64,000 nucleotides of DNA from Gammaproteobacteria bacterium (lineage in GTDB: Bacteria > Pseudomonadota > Gammaproteobacteria > SZUA-229). The translations under genes were made by a program, and so were the position numbers. This document shows, piece by piece, positions 1 through 9,307 of this stretch. How positions within the stretch are numbered: the first letter of the stretch is position 1; each line of letters begins with the position of its first letter. The DNA lies in NCBI GenBank assembly GCA_016744065.1, contig JADGFA010000016.1, positions 1 through 64,000 on the forward strand, written 5' to 3'. The notes beneath the pieces were generated by a model. It saw only the letters and a list, made by a program, of their open reading frames with translations. It had not been told where the DNA came from and made no database searches.

Positions 1-425
1 GACAGGGCCAGGCATATCTGAGAGGACAGCTCTAAAACAAGCGTTATTAAAATAAAATATATTCCAAGTGTATATTCATCTGACTCAAACACGGCATTTG
101 ATAAATTTCCGGAAAACACAGCTATTATCAACACACCAATAAGTGTAATTATAAATGAACCAATAAAGTTAGTACTAATAGATGCATTGCGATCAGATTG
201 TTCTTTATAATCAAAATAAAATCTAAGCGTGGCATGAGCCATTCCTACTGCCAGAAAACCAGAAACAACAGAACTAATGATATAAAATATTTCTAAAGTA
301 CCATATTCACCTACTGTTAAATAATTGGTATAAACAGGCAGCAATAAAAATGCACCAATTCGATTAATTACATTACCAATTGCATATATTGAAGAATGCT
401 TAAAAAAACGTTTAATATCTGACAT
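1..425 (-). CDS. Wzx-type polysaccharide flippase (partial, 3' end outside window)
   Basis: The reading frame is open from an ATG at 425 to the window edge and gives about 141 N-terminal residues. It begins MSDIKRFFKHSSIYAIGNV and has several hydrophobic segments, with an LLLPVYTNYLTVGEYG stretch typical of the first two helices of MATE/Wzx-type oligosaccharide flippases. Such proteins move undecaprenyl-linked repeat units across the inner membrane. It starts 10 bp after the deacetylase stop, so it is probably the last visible gene of the exopolysaccharide operon. The C-terminal two thirds are not visible, so the family call rests on N-terminal pattern and context. Confidence 0.75.
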   Translation of the reverse strand, partial: MSDIKRFFKHSSIYAIGNVINRIGAFLLLPVYTNYLTVGEYGTLEIFYIISSVVSGFLAVGMAHATLRFYFDYKEQSDRNASISTNFIGSFIITLIGVLIIAVFSGNLSNAVFESDEYTLGIYFILITLVLELSSQICLAL

Positions 426-435
426 CTATTAAATC

Positions 436-1290
436 CTACAAAAGGCCTTTATTCTGTAAGACGTTACTCATAGTCGTAAAATTAAAATCTTTTAACAGAT
501 TTTTTAATCTACTCTCACAATCATTTAGATTATTATAGTGCCTGAATTTAGTAAATTTACTTATATTATCTATTTGTGGTTGTTCCGGATCGACTTCCCA
601 GGGATGAATATAAAAAACAAATGGCTCCCCTCCTTTGTTAATTTTTGAAAGTCCCCACTTCGTCATCAAATAAGGGAAAAGCCGAAAATATCCGCCTCCA
701 GCAATAGGCAAAGTAAAAAACCGACTCTTAACCGTTGATATAGGAAATTCAACAATCGTAGAGCCATTAGGTGTAGTCAAAACATTAGGCGTTGTACAGG
801 CATCTGAAATACCATAACGATCATGCCTCATTGGAAAAATGCTGGAATCATATGTAAAACCAGCCTCTACAAGTATATCAAGCGCCCATAATGACTTATT
901 CGTTATTGAATAAGTCGCAGCTCTATAGCCATTAACTGGTTGTTGTGACAAATCCTGTAATAATAGCTTTGAATCAATTGTTTCTTTTTTGAAAACTTCT
1001 TTATCCTGATTATATATCAACTGATGCGACATGCCGTGAGAAGCAACTTCATGCCCCATTTCAGCTATTCTCTTTACTACATCTGGATAACGAGCAGCAA
1101 TCCAACCAAGTACAAAAAAAGTACCTTTGACACCAGTCTCATCTAGCATATTTAAAATTACATCAGTATTTTTTTCTACTCGAGACGAAAAATCATCCCA
1201 GCCATTCCTGTCAATTACTGAGCTAAATGCTTCGACCTGAAAATAATCCTCAACATCAACAGTAAATGTATTAAGTATTTTATTTTTCAT
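436..1290 (-). CDS. XrtA-associated polysaccharide deacetylase (DUF3473 type)
   Basis: A NodB-fold carbohydrate esterase of 284 aa. The metal/catalytic motif is VDVEDYF at residues 11-17 and the second metal motif is SHGMSH at 84-89. GYRAATYSI (121-129) is the third conserved stretch. The C-terminal part, with GGGYFRLFPY and FYIHPWEVD, is typical of the DUF3473 extension found in deacetylases of exosortase A/PEP-CTERM exopolysaccharide loci. It lacks a signal peptide, as usual for this subgroup. It probably removes N-acetyl groups from the exopolysaccharide or its lipid-linked precursor. It lies between the FemAB-like gene and the flippase in one operon. Confidence 0.9.
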   Translation of the reverse strand: MKNKILNTFTVDVEDYFQVEAFSSVIDRNGWDDFSSRVEKNTDVILNMLDETGVKGTFFVLGWIAARYPDVVKRIAEMGHEVASHGMSHQLIYNQDKEVFKKETIDSKLLLQDLSQQPVNGYRAATYSITNKSLWALDILVEAGFTYDSSIFPMRHDRYGISDACTTPNVLTTPNGSTIVEFPISTVKSRFFTLPIAGGGYFRLFPYLMTKWGLSKINKGGEPFVFYIHPWEVDPEQPQIDNISKFTKFRHYNNLNDCESRLKNLLKDFNFTTMSNVLQNKGLL

Positions 1291-1347
1291 GTATTCCTCA
1301 AATTATTAATATCTATAAACGGCATATTAAGCAGATATTGTTAACGC

Positions 1348-2508
1348 TTAAAATACAAACACCTTCATTTTAATATTCACAAGCAATTGATAGATATACT
1401 TGCTTAACCAACTAAACCAACCAGATATTGAAGGCTTATACACTATTGATGTACACATACTTGAAGTATCACATTTAAATTTACTCTTATATGAATCAAA
1501 ACTATCAAGCATAAAATCGTAAACCAACAAATTTTGTTCTATTGCATACTCTATTGCAAACAAATGACTCACGCCACCAATGGAAAGCTTATTATATTCA
1601 TTACCCAGATACCCTGACTGATAAAAACTAAGAACGCCATTATAAATATAACCATATATAACTGAAACTACCTCATTTTTATCTCTAATAACTAGAAGAA
1701 AAAGGTATTTATCTTTAATTATTTTTTTTGATACTGCTTTATGAAACTGAAAAAAAACATCACTTTCAAATACTCCATGTGCATCCTCTGACTTCCAACG
1801 CTTATTATGCAAAATCTTCATAGCGTCTATGTATTCTGATACAAGATTAACATCAGAAATCACTTCACATTTAATATCTTTAACTTTTATTAATTTTCGA
1901 TATTTTCTTTTCAGGCCACTATAAAATGAACCTTTTTTATCTGCATAGAACTTTTCAATAGTCTCTGGTAGCTTAAGGTAATACCGAAGACCAACATCAT
2001 GTTTAATAATTGAGTATTTTTTTCTATTCAGAAACGGTAAAAGCTTTAGATTTATAAATGAATCAGGAAGGTAATTATCAATAACAAACTGGTCCCACTT
2101 CTTATCACTACCTGAAAGAAACGCCATAAACAAGCTTAAAACCTGATCTTCTTTTCCTTTTTTTATTAAAAAATCAAGATACTCTGAAAAGACTTCATCT
2201 TCTTCTCTTTCACCAGTACATAAAAATCTGATTTCTCGTGTTTTATTTTTTTTTACGTATAGTGGAGAAAAACCTATAACTTCATCTTGCTGATAAAACA
2301 CTACAAACATGATTTCATGGATATATGAGTGATAATACTCTATCCATGTCAATATAAAATCTTCCGATAAAAATATAGTTGAATTCTCAAATGAACTAAA
2401 TTTTAAAGACTGCGAATTTATAAAAACTTTTAAATCTTCAGCATTAGCTATTACACTATAACTATATTCATTGCCTAGCTCTTCAACTACGTATTTATTC
2501 ATTATCAT
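1348..2508 (-). CDS. FemAB/CelD-like GNAT acyltransferase of the EPS locus
   Basis: 386 aa. The central GNAT_6 region contains a KGSFYSGLKRKYRKL helix (about 195-210) and a YQSGYLGNEYNKLSIGG segment followed by YDFMLDSFDSYKSKF near the C-terminus. This is the pattern of FemAB-related proteins in exosortase A-associated loci. The protein probably transfers an acyl or aminoacyl group to the polysaccharide; the substrate is unknown. Two in-frame ATGs lie two codons apart at the start and I kept the longer form. It sits upstream of the deacetylase in the same operon. It is somewhat longer and more divergent than the usual family member, so the exact subfamily is uncertain. Confidence 0.75.
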   Translation of the reverse strand: MIMNKYVVEELGNEYSYSVIANAEDLKVFINSQSLKFSSFENSTIFLSEDFILTWIEYYHSYIHEIMFVVFYQQDEVIGFSPLYVKKNKTREIRFLCTGEREEDEVFSEYLDFLIKKGKEDQVLSLFMAFLSGSDKKWDQFVIDNYLPDSFINLKLLPFLNRKKYSIIKHDVGLRYYLKLPETIEKFYADKKGSFYSGLKRKYRKLIKVKDIKCEVISDVNLVSEYIDAMKILHNKRWKSEDAHGVFESDVFFQFHKAVSKKIIKDKYLFLLVIRDKNEVVSVIYGYIYNGVLSFYQSGYLGNEYNKLSIGGVSHLFAIEYAIEQNLLVYDFMLDSFDSYKSKFKCDTSSMCTSIVYKPSISGWFSWLSKYIYQLLVNIKMKVFVF

Positions 2509-2665
2509 TTTATTTATTAAAACTTCATCTACGATCTAGATATTTACAAATGAAATTTTGATAAAATCATTCCCTATTGAGATCACTAATTTAGTTTTTG
2601 CAACCTCTAATATCACTGTTTATATTTATTATTACTACCTGCGCCCCTTATCTCAAACAGGCTTA

Positions 2666-3676
2666 TTAATCCTTACCATCATTAGTATCATCAAGATGAT
2701 CAGCAATTCGTTTCAACTGCCTTGATATTTCCACCAATGCTCTTGAGGCAATAGGAATATATGCATCATTTACAACATTATTTACTCCTGATTTAGCTGA
2801 CCCATCAGTAGCGATATCACTCAAATCATAAAGACTTTCTTCTTCTGAGCCATCATCACTTGAATCGGATTTTTTCTTCCATTGCAACTCACCTATAGCA
2901 CTCTCAAATTGATGCAAATCGATAACTTTCTGATCATCAGCGAACGCACAAGTTAGCGAAGTATCACAGAGTGTATTTATAAGCCTGGGTATGCCACCCG
3001 TATACTCATATATTTTGTCGATAACATTTTCATCAAAAACCTTACCTTCCATACCAGCAATTTTTAAACGGTGAGCAATATACTCATTAGTTTCATCAGG
3101 TGTTAATGCCCGCACATGATACCGAAGGCTTACTCTTTGGAGCAACTGCTCCATATCTGTTGCTTCTAATTTATAATTAAGTTCAGGCTGACCAACTAAA
3201 ATAACATGTAATATTTTTTCTTTCTGAGTCTCTACACTGGATAGCATAGTAATTTCTTCTAAAACTCTTTTACTTAAATTTTGCGCATCATCAATTATTA
3301 ACAGGATTTGCTTCCCATCAAGATAGCTATTTACAAGAAACTGATTGAGCATACTTAAAAGCTCAACTTTTTTTGCTGTAAATGGATTTAAACCGAATTC
3401 AACCAGTATAGCTTGAAGTAATTCAATTTCATCTAATTGAGTTTGAAATATTTTAGCGACAATGACATTATCATCCAACTCAGTTAAGAGTTTTTTTATT
3501 AATGTCGTTTTACCAGAACCAATTTCACCCGTTATTACTACAAAACCCTCACGATTAAATATCGCATACTCCATATAAGCTTTAGCTCTGGAGTGAGCCG
3601 AACTCATATACAAGTAATCAGTATCTGGTGTTATACGGAATGGATAATCTTTCAATCCAAAATATTCCATATACAT
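2666..3676 (-). CDS. XrtA/PEP-CTERM locus-associated AAA ATPase (ExeA-like)
   Basis: 336 aa. The N-terminus MYMEYFGLKDYPFRITPDTD is diagnostic of the ExeA/GspA-like AAA ATPases of exosortase A loci. Walker A is GEIGSGKT at 50-57 and Walker B LLIIDDAQNL near 125-133. A sensor/arginine region QRVSLRYHVRALTPDET follows, and then a C-terminal acidic/serine-rich tail from about 270. It is cytoplasmic and presumably regulates assembly or export of the polysaccharide machinery. It lies 12 bp downstream of the beta-barrel gene and is co-transcribed with it. Confidence 0.9.
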   Translation of the reverse strand: MYMEYFGLKDYPFRITPDTDYLYMSSAHSRAKAYMEYAIFNREGFVVITGEIGSGKTTLIKKLLTELDDNVIVAKIFQTQLDEIELLQAILVEFGLNPFTAKKVELLSMLNQFLVNSYLDGKQILLIIDDAQNLSKRVLEEITMLSSVETQKEKILHVILVGQPELNYKLEATDMEQLLQRVSLRYHVRALTPDETNEYIAHRLKIAGMEGKVFDENVIDKIYEYTGGIPRLINTLCDTSLTCAFADDQKVIDLHQFESAIGELQWKKKSDSSDDGSEEESLYDLSDIATDGSAKSGVNNVVNDAYIPIASRALVEISRQLKRIADHLDDTNDGKD

Positions 3677-3687
3677 AGCTTTTTATC

Positions 3688-4962
3688 CTATAGTGAATTA
3701 TAAGTTAGTGACATAATTACTCTTAAATCATCATATGATTCACTTTCTACTGTGCTCACACGATTAAGCTTGGCCACTTCAATATTAATATTAACGTTTC
3801 TTTTTATGCTGTGAAAATATGTCACTGTTGCAGTTTTATCTTCATCTTCACGATCAAAGGAAGGATCTAAAAAATCATTCCGTGATATCCCTATATTATA
3901 AAAAATATTATCTGCTCCACTTAAATTCCATACACCAGATAAAAATGCAGCCGTTGTTTTTTCATCTAACACTGGATTAATTCTATACTCAGTTGTTAAT
4001 GAACTGATATCAAATGAAATATTACCTGTTGATAGTGTATTCAAATACTGAAATCGAAAAGACTCTGCAACAAATATATCGTTTGCGACCGTATTATTAA
4101 CTGAATCGTCTGCCGTTAAATTCAGTATCTCATTCCCCGTATCTGATAATAAATTTTCATATGAGAAACGAATACTAGATGATCGAGTCCTGGCATTTGT
4201 AAAAGCCAGCGCATATCTGCCACCATCAAAATCAGCAGAACCATCATTATTTATATATGTAACACCGTACTCGGCATCAAATGTATTAACGCCTCGCTCA
4301 TAATTGACACCGAAAAAAACATCATTTCGATTAAAATCAATATTTATATTATCTTCGAAATTCGTAGATTCAATTAAATCATTCAACGTAACAATCAAGG
4401 CCGAATTCATATTATGAATCCACCTACCTGCTAAACTAACTCTATTATTATCCAGGTTCTCTTCAAAGCTATAATTTTCAGCACGAGCCTCAAATCGAAT
4501 ATCATTTCTCGGGTTTAATCTAATCGTATAATTAGGCCCTGTAGACAAAGCATTAACATTCTGTCTATTATTTACAGTATCACTTGCTGTTGTATCAATT
4601 GCTGTTTGTGCAAAATTATTTGTTAAAATCCATTCATACTGCCCTGGCCGAATTCGCCATATAATATCAGCTAATAAATTGACAACATTCTCATCTGCGG
4701 CTAACTCATTTTGATATTTTATACTCTGCAATGATGCATCAACATCTACAAATAGATTTGCACTATCTTCAGAAATCCCTGCACCAATATTTAAGTTAAG
4801 CGAGCTTTCACTTTCAGCTAGCGGCTCTGCCACTAAATTAAAATTACTAAAATGAGCTGCAGAAACACCTAAAAAATAATCAACATCCGCGGCAACAACA
4901 GAATTAGACATTAACCCTGATAAATAAAATAAATTAATATATTTTTGCTTAATTCCAAGCAT
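3688..4962 (-). CDS. XrtA-associated outer-membrane beta-barrel protein (TIGR03016-like)
   Basis: 424 aa with a short hydrophobic N-terminus (LFYLSGLMSNSVVAADVDYF) consistent with a signal peptide cleaved after VVAA. The rest alternates polar and hydrophobic residues in short strands rich in Asn, Asp, Ser and Thr and ends in SLTYNSL, as in outer-membrane barrels. Position and pattern fit the uncharacterised barrel family always found in exosortase A-type exopolysaccharide operons, where it may form or assist the secretion channel. It is followed closely by the ATPase gene and preceded by the kinase-like gene. Confidence 0.8.
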   Translation of the reverse strand: MLGIKQKYINLFYLSGLMSNSVVAADVDYFLGVSAAHFSNFNLVAEPLAESESSLNLNIGAGISEDSANLFVDVDASLQSIKYQNELAADENVVNLLADIIWRIRPGQYEWILTNNFAQTAIDTTASDTVNNRQNVNALSTGPNYTIRLNPRNDIRFEARAENYSFEENLDNNRVSLAGRWIHNMNSALIVTLNDLIESTNFEDNINIDFNRNDVFFGVNYERGVNTFDAEYGVTYINNDGSADFDGGRYALAFTNARTRSSSIRFSYENLLSDTGNEILNLTADDSVNNTVANDIFVAESFRFQYLNTLSTGNISFDISSLTTEYRINPVLDEKTTAAFLSGVWNLSGADNIFYNIGISRNDFLDPSFDREDEDKTATVTYFHSIKRNVNINIEVAKLNRVSTVESESYDDLRVIMSLTYNSL

Positions 4963-4987
4963 AGTTTATTACCATCCCTGACTATGT

Positions 4988-5872
4988 TTAGACTTTTAAA
5001 ATTTTAGGTACTGATATTTTCGGCAACTTAGGGATGTCATTAAAGACAACACCTAAAAGTTTATCTGTACCGATTGCTTCAGCAGCTTCTTTTATTTTGG
5101 TTCTATTAGATGTGCCATAAGGTACAACTAAAATCACAAAATCACAAAGTTCAACAAGAATTCGAGTATCCGCAGACTCATTTATAGGCGCAGTATCAAG
5201 AAAAATATATCTGTCTGAATAACGCGATAATAAACCACTCATCAATTGCCGCATTCTTAGTGAAGTAAAATACTCTGTTGCTGTTTCTCTTGACGTGCCA
5301 GCAGGAATTACTTTTAAACGTTTGACTCCTGTTTTATGCATAATATTATCTATTTGAATAGATTCATTTTCCAGATAATCTGTCAGTCCTTTATCCGTTT
5401 CCAAATGAAGTAAATCATCAAGTTTCGGATTATTTAAATTACAATCTATTAACAATGATGTTTTGCTCTCATCAAAAGAGAAAGCCGTAGCAATATTAAG
5501 TGAAGTCAAACCACTGTCATTACCTGATGCACAGGATGTAATCATCACTATAAAATTTTTACCTTTATTTTTTTGTATTAATTTAGTTCGCAGGTCACGA
5601 TAAGTATTCGCTATTTTATTATCATCCATGTCTGAATGGATGATTTTAAGCTCTGAAAGCTTATCGTAATCAAACACGTCACCGTTTTCCATCAGGGCTA
5701 TTTCTTTTGTTGATGACGCTCTCAGTATTTGGCTATCATCATGTCCTAATGTTACCAGGCCTCTTTTAAGACCTTCCTGGTTTTGCTGAGAATCTTCAAT
5801 TGCTCTAATACCAGTCTGGCCTGGTACACGGGATTCTTTGGCTTTTTTTAGTGCATCTTCAATTTTACTCAT
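4988..5872 (-). CDS. XrtA-associated tyrosine-kinase-like ATPase with degenerate P-loop
   Basis: 294 aa, starting with MSKIEDALKKAKESR, the hallmark of the exosortase-associated BY-kinase family (TIGR03018). Walker A' is LLIDCNLNNP at 140-149 and the Walker B region is IFLDTAP. The expected P-loop (S-x-GEGKT) is replaced by SCASGNDSGLTS at 113-124, with no lysine, and there is no C-terminal tyrosine cluster (the protein ends PKILKV). ATP binding and autophosphorylation are therefore doubtful; it may act as a structural partner of the chain-length protein. Its start overlaps the stop of the chain-length gene by 1 bp. Confidence 0.85.
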   Translation of the reverse strand: MSKIEDALKKAKESRVPGQTGIRAIEDSQQNQEGLKRGLVTLGHDDSQILRASSTKEIALMENGDVFDYDKLSELKIIHSDMDDNKIANTYRDLRTKLIQKNKGKNFIVMITSCASGNDSGLTSLNIATAFSFDESKTSLLIDCNLNNPKLDDLLHLETDKGLTDYLENESIQIDNIMHKTGVKRLKVIPAGTSRETATEYFTSLRMRQLMSGLLSRYSDRYIFLDTAPINESADTRILVELCDFVILVVPYGTSNRTKIKEAAEAIGTDKLLGVVFNDIPKLPKISVPKILKV

Positions 5873-7410
5873 TACAATTGCCCTGTATACTTAAGCCAGC
5901 CAACATAACCATATATAGTCAATACCATTGCAAATCCTGATGTAAGAACAATTAAATTTATTCTCATTTTGCGATCATCATTTTTGCTGGTAATTTGATG
6001 TATCTCTGCTAACACAGGTATATTTAAATCTTCACTAATAGCCTGAGAGAATCGTACCCTGGGATCAATCTGTAACATTATATATATAAGACCTATTGGT
6101 ACCGCAAGCCCCAGAACGAGACCTGCAATTGCAAAATGCATAAATCTTATACCTGTAGGTATAAGTGGTATTTTTGCTGGCTCCTGGATTTTAAATGTTA
6201 AACCCTGATTCTCTCTATCTAGATTTTTAGAAACTCGAGCCCTTTCCATCCGACGCAATAAGTCCTGATAAATTTCCTGATTAACCTGATAGTCTCGAGT
6301 TAACTTTGCCAGCGCTGCTTCACCACCATGAATACGTCTTGCACGTGCATATTCATTCTCAAGCATTTTATTCATTTCATTCATGCGGGCATGTAATGTT
6401 GCAATGGTTGTTTCAGTTGATGATGCATCACTACGTAGTTGTTGATATAAGGGGTTCAAGCTAATGGATTCATCCATATATGATGATCCAGCTTTATTTT
6501 TTGCATTCTGACGATTTTCAATCTCTCTATTCATAGAGTTTTTTAAGTCTTCAATTTGATGCTTTAAACGCACTATATCGGGATAGGTCTCTTTATAATC
6601 CAGCCTTAATGTCTCAAGTGAAGTCTGTAATTCTGCAATTTTAGCCCGATACTGCCCTTCTTTGGATTGGCTAATAGTTATAGCGGCTTCACCAGAAAGT
6701 TGCTTTTGCAGGGAGTCAGCCCGTATCATTGTTTCTCGCAATTCCAGATGCGTTCTTTCAATATCGGATGTTAAGCGTGTAATTCTTCCTGCTACTTCTG
6801 TATCAAGCCCCGGCCTGGCATCAGGATTATTAGATCTAAACTCTCTTAACTGCTCTTCTACGGCCGTTAATTTAGACAAGTATTCATTTACCTGTTTTTC
6901 AATAAACTCATAAGCGGCCTGGCTCTCATTCATTTTAGATTGCTCGCCTTCTTCTATAAATAATTCAGCCATTCTTTTTGCAGAAATATATGCACGCATC
7001 GGCTTACTATCACGGTATTCAATCTTAATCAGATTATTATTTCCGTTCACCGTTACCTGGCTTTTTAGCTGTTTTTTAATCTGTGCCTGTTCTACTTCAG
7101 ATGGGTTTGTCTTTAACCAGCCAGCTTCTTTTAGTACCTGACTCATTATTTTTTCGCCAAAAATTATTTCCCGTGCATTGCCAACATAATCGGTAGTCCG
7201 TGTGGCTACTGCTGTACCCTGCATCAGGGGCTGTAAAATATTACTATCATCAGCAAGTATCAGGCTAAATGAGGTATAACGTTTGGGCCATACAGAGCCA
7301 ACAGCTAATAACGACAGGCTAATAACAACAAACATGACAAAAATTGAATTACGGCGAGTAAATACCTCACCGATTAAAGCGATTAGAATATTTTCAAATG
7401 GCAAGCGCAT
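5872..7410 (-). CDS. XrtA-associated polysaccharide chain-length determinant (Wzz/PCP family)
   Basis: 512 aa. A first transmembrane helix lies at about 22-42. The long periplasmic region contains coiled-coil stretches (about 180-300 and 330-400). A C-terminal helix pair is at about 425-445 and 482-502. The sequence fits the TIGR03007 family of exosortase A loci, a polysaccharide co-polymerase that sets chain length at the inner membrane and works with the neighbouring kinase-like protein and the Wza-like exporter. Overlap with the kinase-like gene indicates translational coupling. Confidence 0.9.
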   Translation of the reverse strand: MRLPFENILIALIGEVFTRRNSIFVMFVVISLSLLAVGSVWPKRYTSFSLILADDSNILQPLMQGTAVATRTTDYVGNAREIIFGEKIMSQVLKEAGWLKTNPSEVEQAQIKKQLKSQVTVNGNNNLIKIEYRDSKPMRAYISAKRMAELFIEEGEQSKMNESQAAYEFIEKQVNEYLSKLTAVEEQLREFRSNNPDARPGLDTEVAGRITRLTSDIERTHLELRETMIRADSLQKQLSGEAAITISQSKEGQYRAKIAELQTSLETLRLDYKETYPDIVRLKHQIEDLKNSMNREIENRQNAKNKAGSSYMDESISLNPLYQQLRSDASSTETTIATLHARMNEMNKMLENEYARARRIHGGEAALAKLTRDYQVNQEIYQDLLRRMERARVSKNLDRENQGLTFKIQEPAKIPLIPTGIRFMHFAIAGLVLGLAVPIGLIYIMLQIDPRVRFSQAISEDLNIPVLAEIHQITSKNDDRKMRINLIVLTSGFAMVLTIYGYVGWLKYTGQL

Positions 7411-7431
7411 CTTGCTACTACTCCAGCGAGA

Positions 7432-8070
7432 TTAAAATAAACGTTCAGGAACTGTTAATATGTCGCCAGGTCTCAGCTTTATATTTGTTTCTAACTTACC
7501 CTTATACAAAATATCACCCAGGTAAATACTGATCACGCGGGCTTTACCCTTAACCTTACGATAAAGCTTGGTATTATCAGGTGCAGCAAAATCATTGACA
7601 CTTCCTGCTGCCAGAATAGCATCAAGAACGGTCATACCCTGCCTGTAGTTCAGGGAAGTTGGACTAACAACAGCACCTGTAATACGTAATCGAGTCAGAT
7701 ATTCATTACTCTGCAAGCCTGTGACTATCACCGTTACATTAGGATCTCGGACAAAGTTTTTCAGTTTATTCTGTATAGACTTAGCAACGTATTCAGGTGA
7801 GAATCCTGCGGCACGTACATCGCCTATAAGCGGCATAGAGATTTTACCATCTGGACGTACTGGCACAGAAACCGTTAATTCTGCGTTTCTCCATACATTA
7901 ATGCTTATCGTATCATCTACACCTATATGATACTCCTTGATCACCTCTGCAGTATTATCACTATCCAGTAGCAACTTGGAATTTGCTGGAATATAGGCAT
8001 CTGAGGCGCATCCAGCAAATAAAAAAGGTATAAAAAAGGCTAAGATAGCGGCCTGTAAGGCTTTAATCAT
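7432..8070 (-). CDS. Wza-like polysaccharide export lipoprotein
   Basis: Starting at the ATG at 8070 gives 212 aa with the lipoprotein signal MIKALQAAILAFFIPFLFAGC, whose lipobox cysteine is residue 21. A GGAG lies 8 nt upstream. A longer in-frame start exists at 8106 but would put 12 residues before the signal. The Poly_export domain (YHIGVDDTISINVWRN, PVRPDGKISMPLIGDVRAAG) is followed by an SLBB-type domain. It forms the outer-membrane export channel of the exopolysaccharide system (TIGR03027-like) and is the first gene of the minus-strand operon that runs to the window start. Confidence 0.9.
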   Translation of the reverse strand: MIKALQAAILAFFIPFLFAGCASDAYIPANSKLLLDSDNTAEVIKEYHIGVDDTISINVWRNAELTVSVPVRPDGKISMPLIGDVRAAGFSPEYVAKSIQNKLKNFVRDPNVTVIVTGLQSNEYLTRLRITGAVVSPTSLNYRQGMTVLDAILAAGSVNDFAAPDNTKLYRKVKGKARVISIYLGDILYKGKLETNIKLRPGDILTVPERLF

Positions 8071-8401
8071 TTTGTTCTCCAACAAATATCCATTATATGT
8101 GAGCATGTTGTTAGATCATCCAGATTTGTGCAATGACCTACAACTTCCTTGATCCTACGTAACATTTGATCAACCCGACTATTTTACAAATTCTTAGCAC
8201 ACAAATCCATCTATAACTTACGCTAAATCAGTTACTTCGAGTCTTTTTTTGCAAATAACCTGAATATTGGTATATTTTTTCAAATATTAGGCATTTAAGC
8301 ATTAAAAATAAATCTTAAAGATATAAATAAGATATTAAAATGTTAATATTAGACCTATTCGAAATAGGCATGTAACGCCACACCACAATTATAAATAAAA
8401 T
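8071..8401. other. AT-rich divergent intergenic region of the EPS locus
   Basis: 331 bp separating the export-lipoprotein operon (minus) from the J-domain gene (plus). It must hold both promoters, but I see no clear -35/-10 pair, no -24/-12 element and no strong operator palindrome. Confidence 0.5.
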
Positions 8402-9241
8402 ATGAAAAGAACCTATTCCTATAAAGACTGCTATCGAATATTAAATGTAAATCCTGACTGCAGCTGGAGCGAATTACGCAAAACATACAAAAAGACCATT
8501 CAAAAATGGCACCCTGATCGCTTTCAGACTGACTCTAAAGAAAAAATAACTGCTGATGGCAAAATAAAAATTATAAATATTGCTTATAGCAAGATCAACA
8601 AATATTATCGTGAAAATGGTACACTACCCCCTGTTGAACGCCCCCCTGCAGTTAAACAACAGCTACCTGTAAAACCAGCTTACTCTCCGAAAAAAACAGA
8701 AGAAACCACAAAAACAACTACAAACAGATCAACAAGCTATAAAAAAGCAGAATCAAAGCAGCCAGGCCATCCATTAGTTAAGGGGGGGTTAATATTACTC
8801 ATAACAGGCTCTTATTATTTTTTTGCAGATGACTTTTATTCTGAAACACCAACAGACAACAAAAGAACCAGCAAAACCCATGACGGCTCTATGCCAATAG
8901 CTAGCAATATACAGAACAAAGCCCCTGCTTCAAAAAAGCACCTTGAAGACAAGCTAGTTGAAAAAAATGAAAATAGCACATATGAAAATCACCCTGGAGA
9001 TATAGAGCTAACAATAGATAATGCTTATTTTACCAGTGGTTCAAGCATTACAGATGTGATCGACATTATGGGTGCGCCCTCCAGAACGGAGGGTGATATC
9101 TGGTTTTATGGAGAATCAGAAGTTCATTTTAATGAAGGTCGAGTGAGCCACTGGGTCAGAAATGCACAAACACCTCTAAAGGCAAAAATGACCTTTGATA
9201 CACCTGAAGCACTTAATACTAACAAACCAGGAATAAATTAG
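8402..9241 (+). CDS. J-domain membrane protein of the EPS locus
   Basis: 279 aa. The N-terminal J-domain (about 5-70) carries the HPD motif at 37-39 (KWHPDRF). A Lys/Thr/Pro-rich linker follows, then a single transmembrane helix at about 127-142 (GGLILLITGSYYFF). The C-terminal region (about 200-270) contains GSSITDVIDIMGAPSRTEGD followed by a WFYG-x-SEVHF motif, a small repeat-like module also seen in SmpA/OmlA-like and other envelope proteins. This suggests a membrane-tethered DnaK co-chaperone with a periplasmic sensor or binding module. The partner is unknown. It is divergent from the exporter operon and convergent with the sugar transferase. Confidence 0.75.
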   Translation: MKRTYSYKDCYRILNVNPDCSWSELRKTYKKTIQKWHPDRFQTDSKEKITADGKIKIINIAYSKINKYYRENGTLPPVERPPAVKQQLPVKPAYSPKKTEETTKTTTNRSTSYKKAESKQPGHPLVKGGLILLITGSYYFFADDFYSETPTDNKRTSKTHDGSMPIASNIQNKAPASKKHLEDKLVEKNENSTYENHPGDIELTIDNAYFTSGSSITDVIDIMGAPSRTEGDIWFYGESEVHFNEGRVSHWVRNAQTPLKAKMTFDTPEALNTNKPGIN

Positions 9242-9256
9242 TTTTATATAAATATT

Positions 9257-9287
9257 GCCCATAATAAGCACTTACGCTCATTATGGC
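9257..9287. terminator. Hairpin between convergent genes
   Basis: An imperfect inverted repeat (GCCCATAATAAGC paired with GCTCATTATGGC, 6-nt loop) lies between the convergent J-domain and sugar transferase genes. No good T-tract follows on either strand, so termination is possible but weakly supported. Confidence 0.3.
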
Positions 9288-9307
9288 TAAATAGACTCAA
9301 CTCCGCT

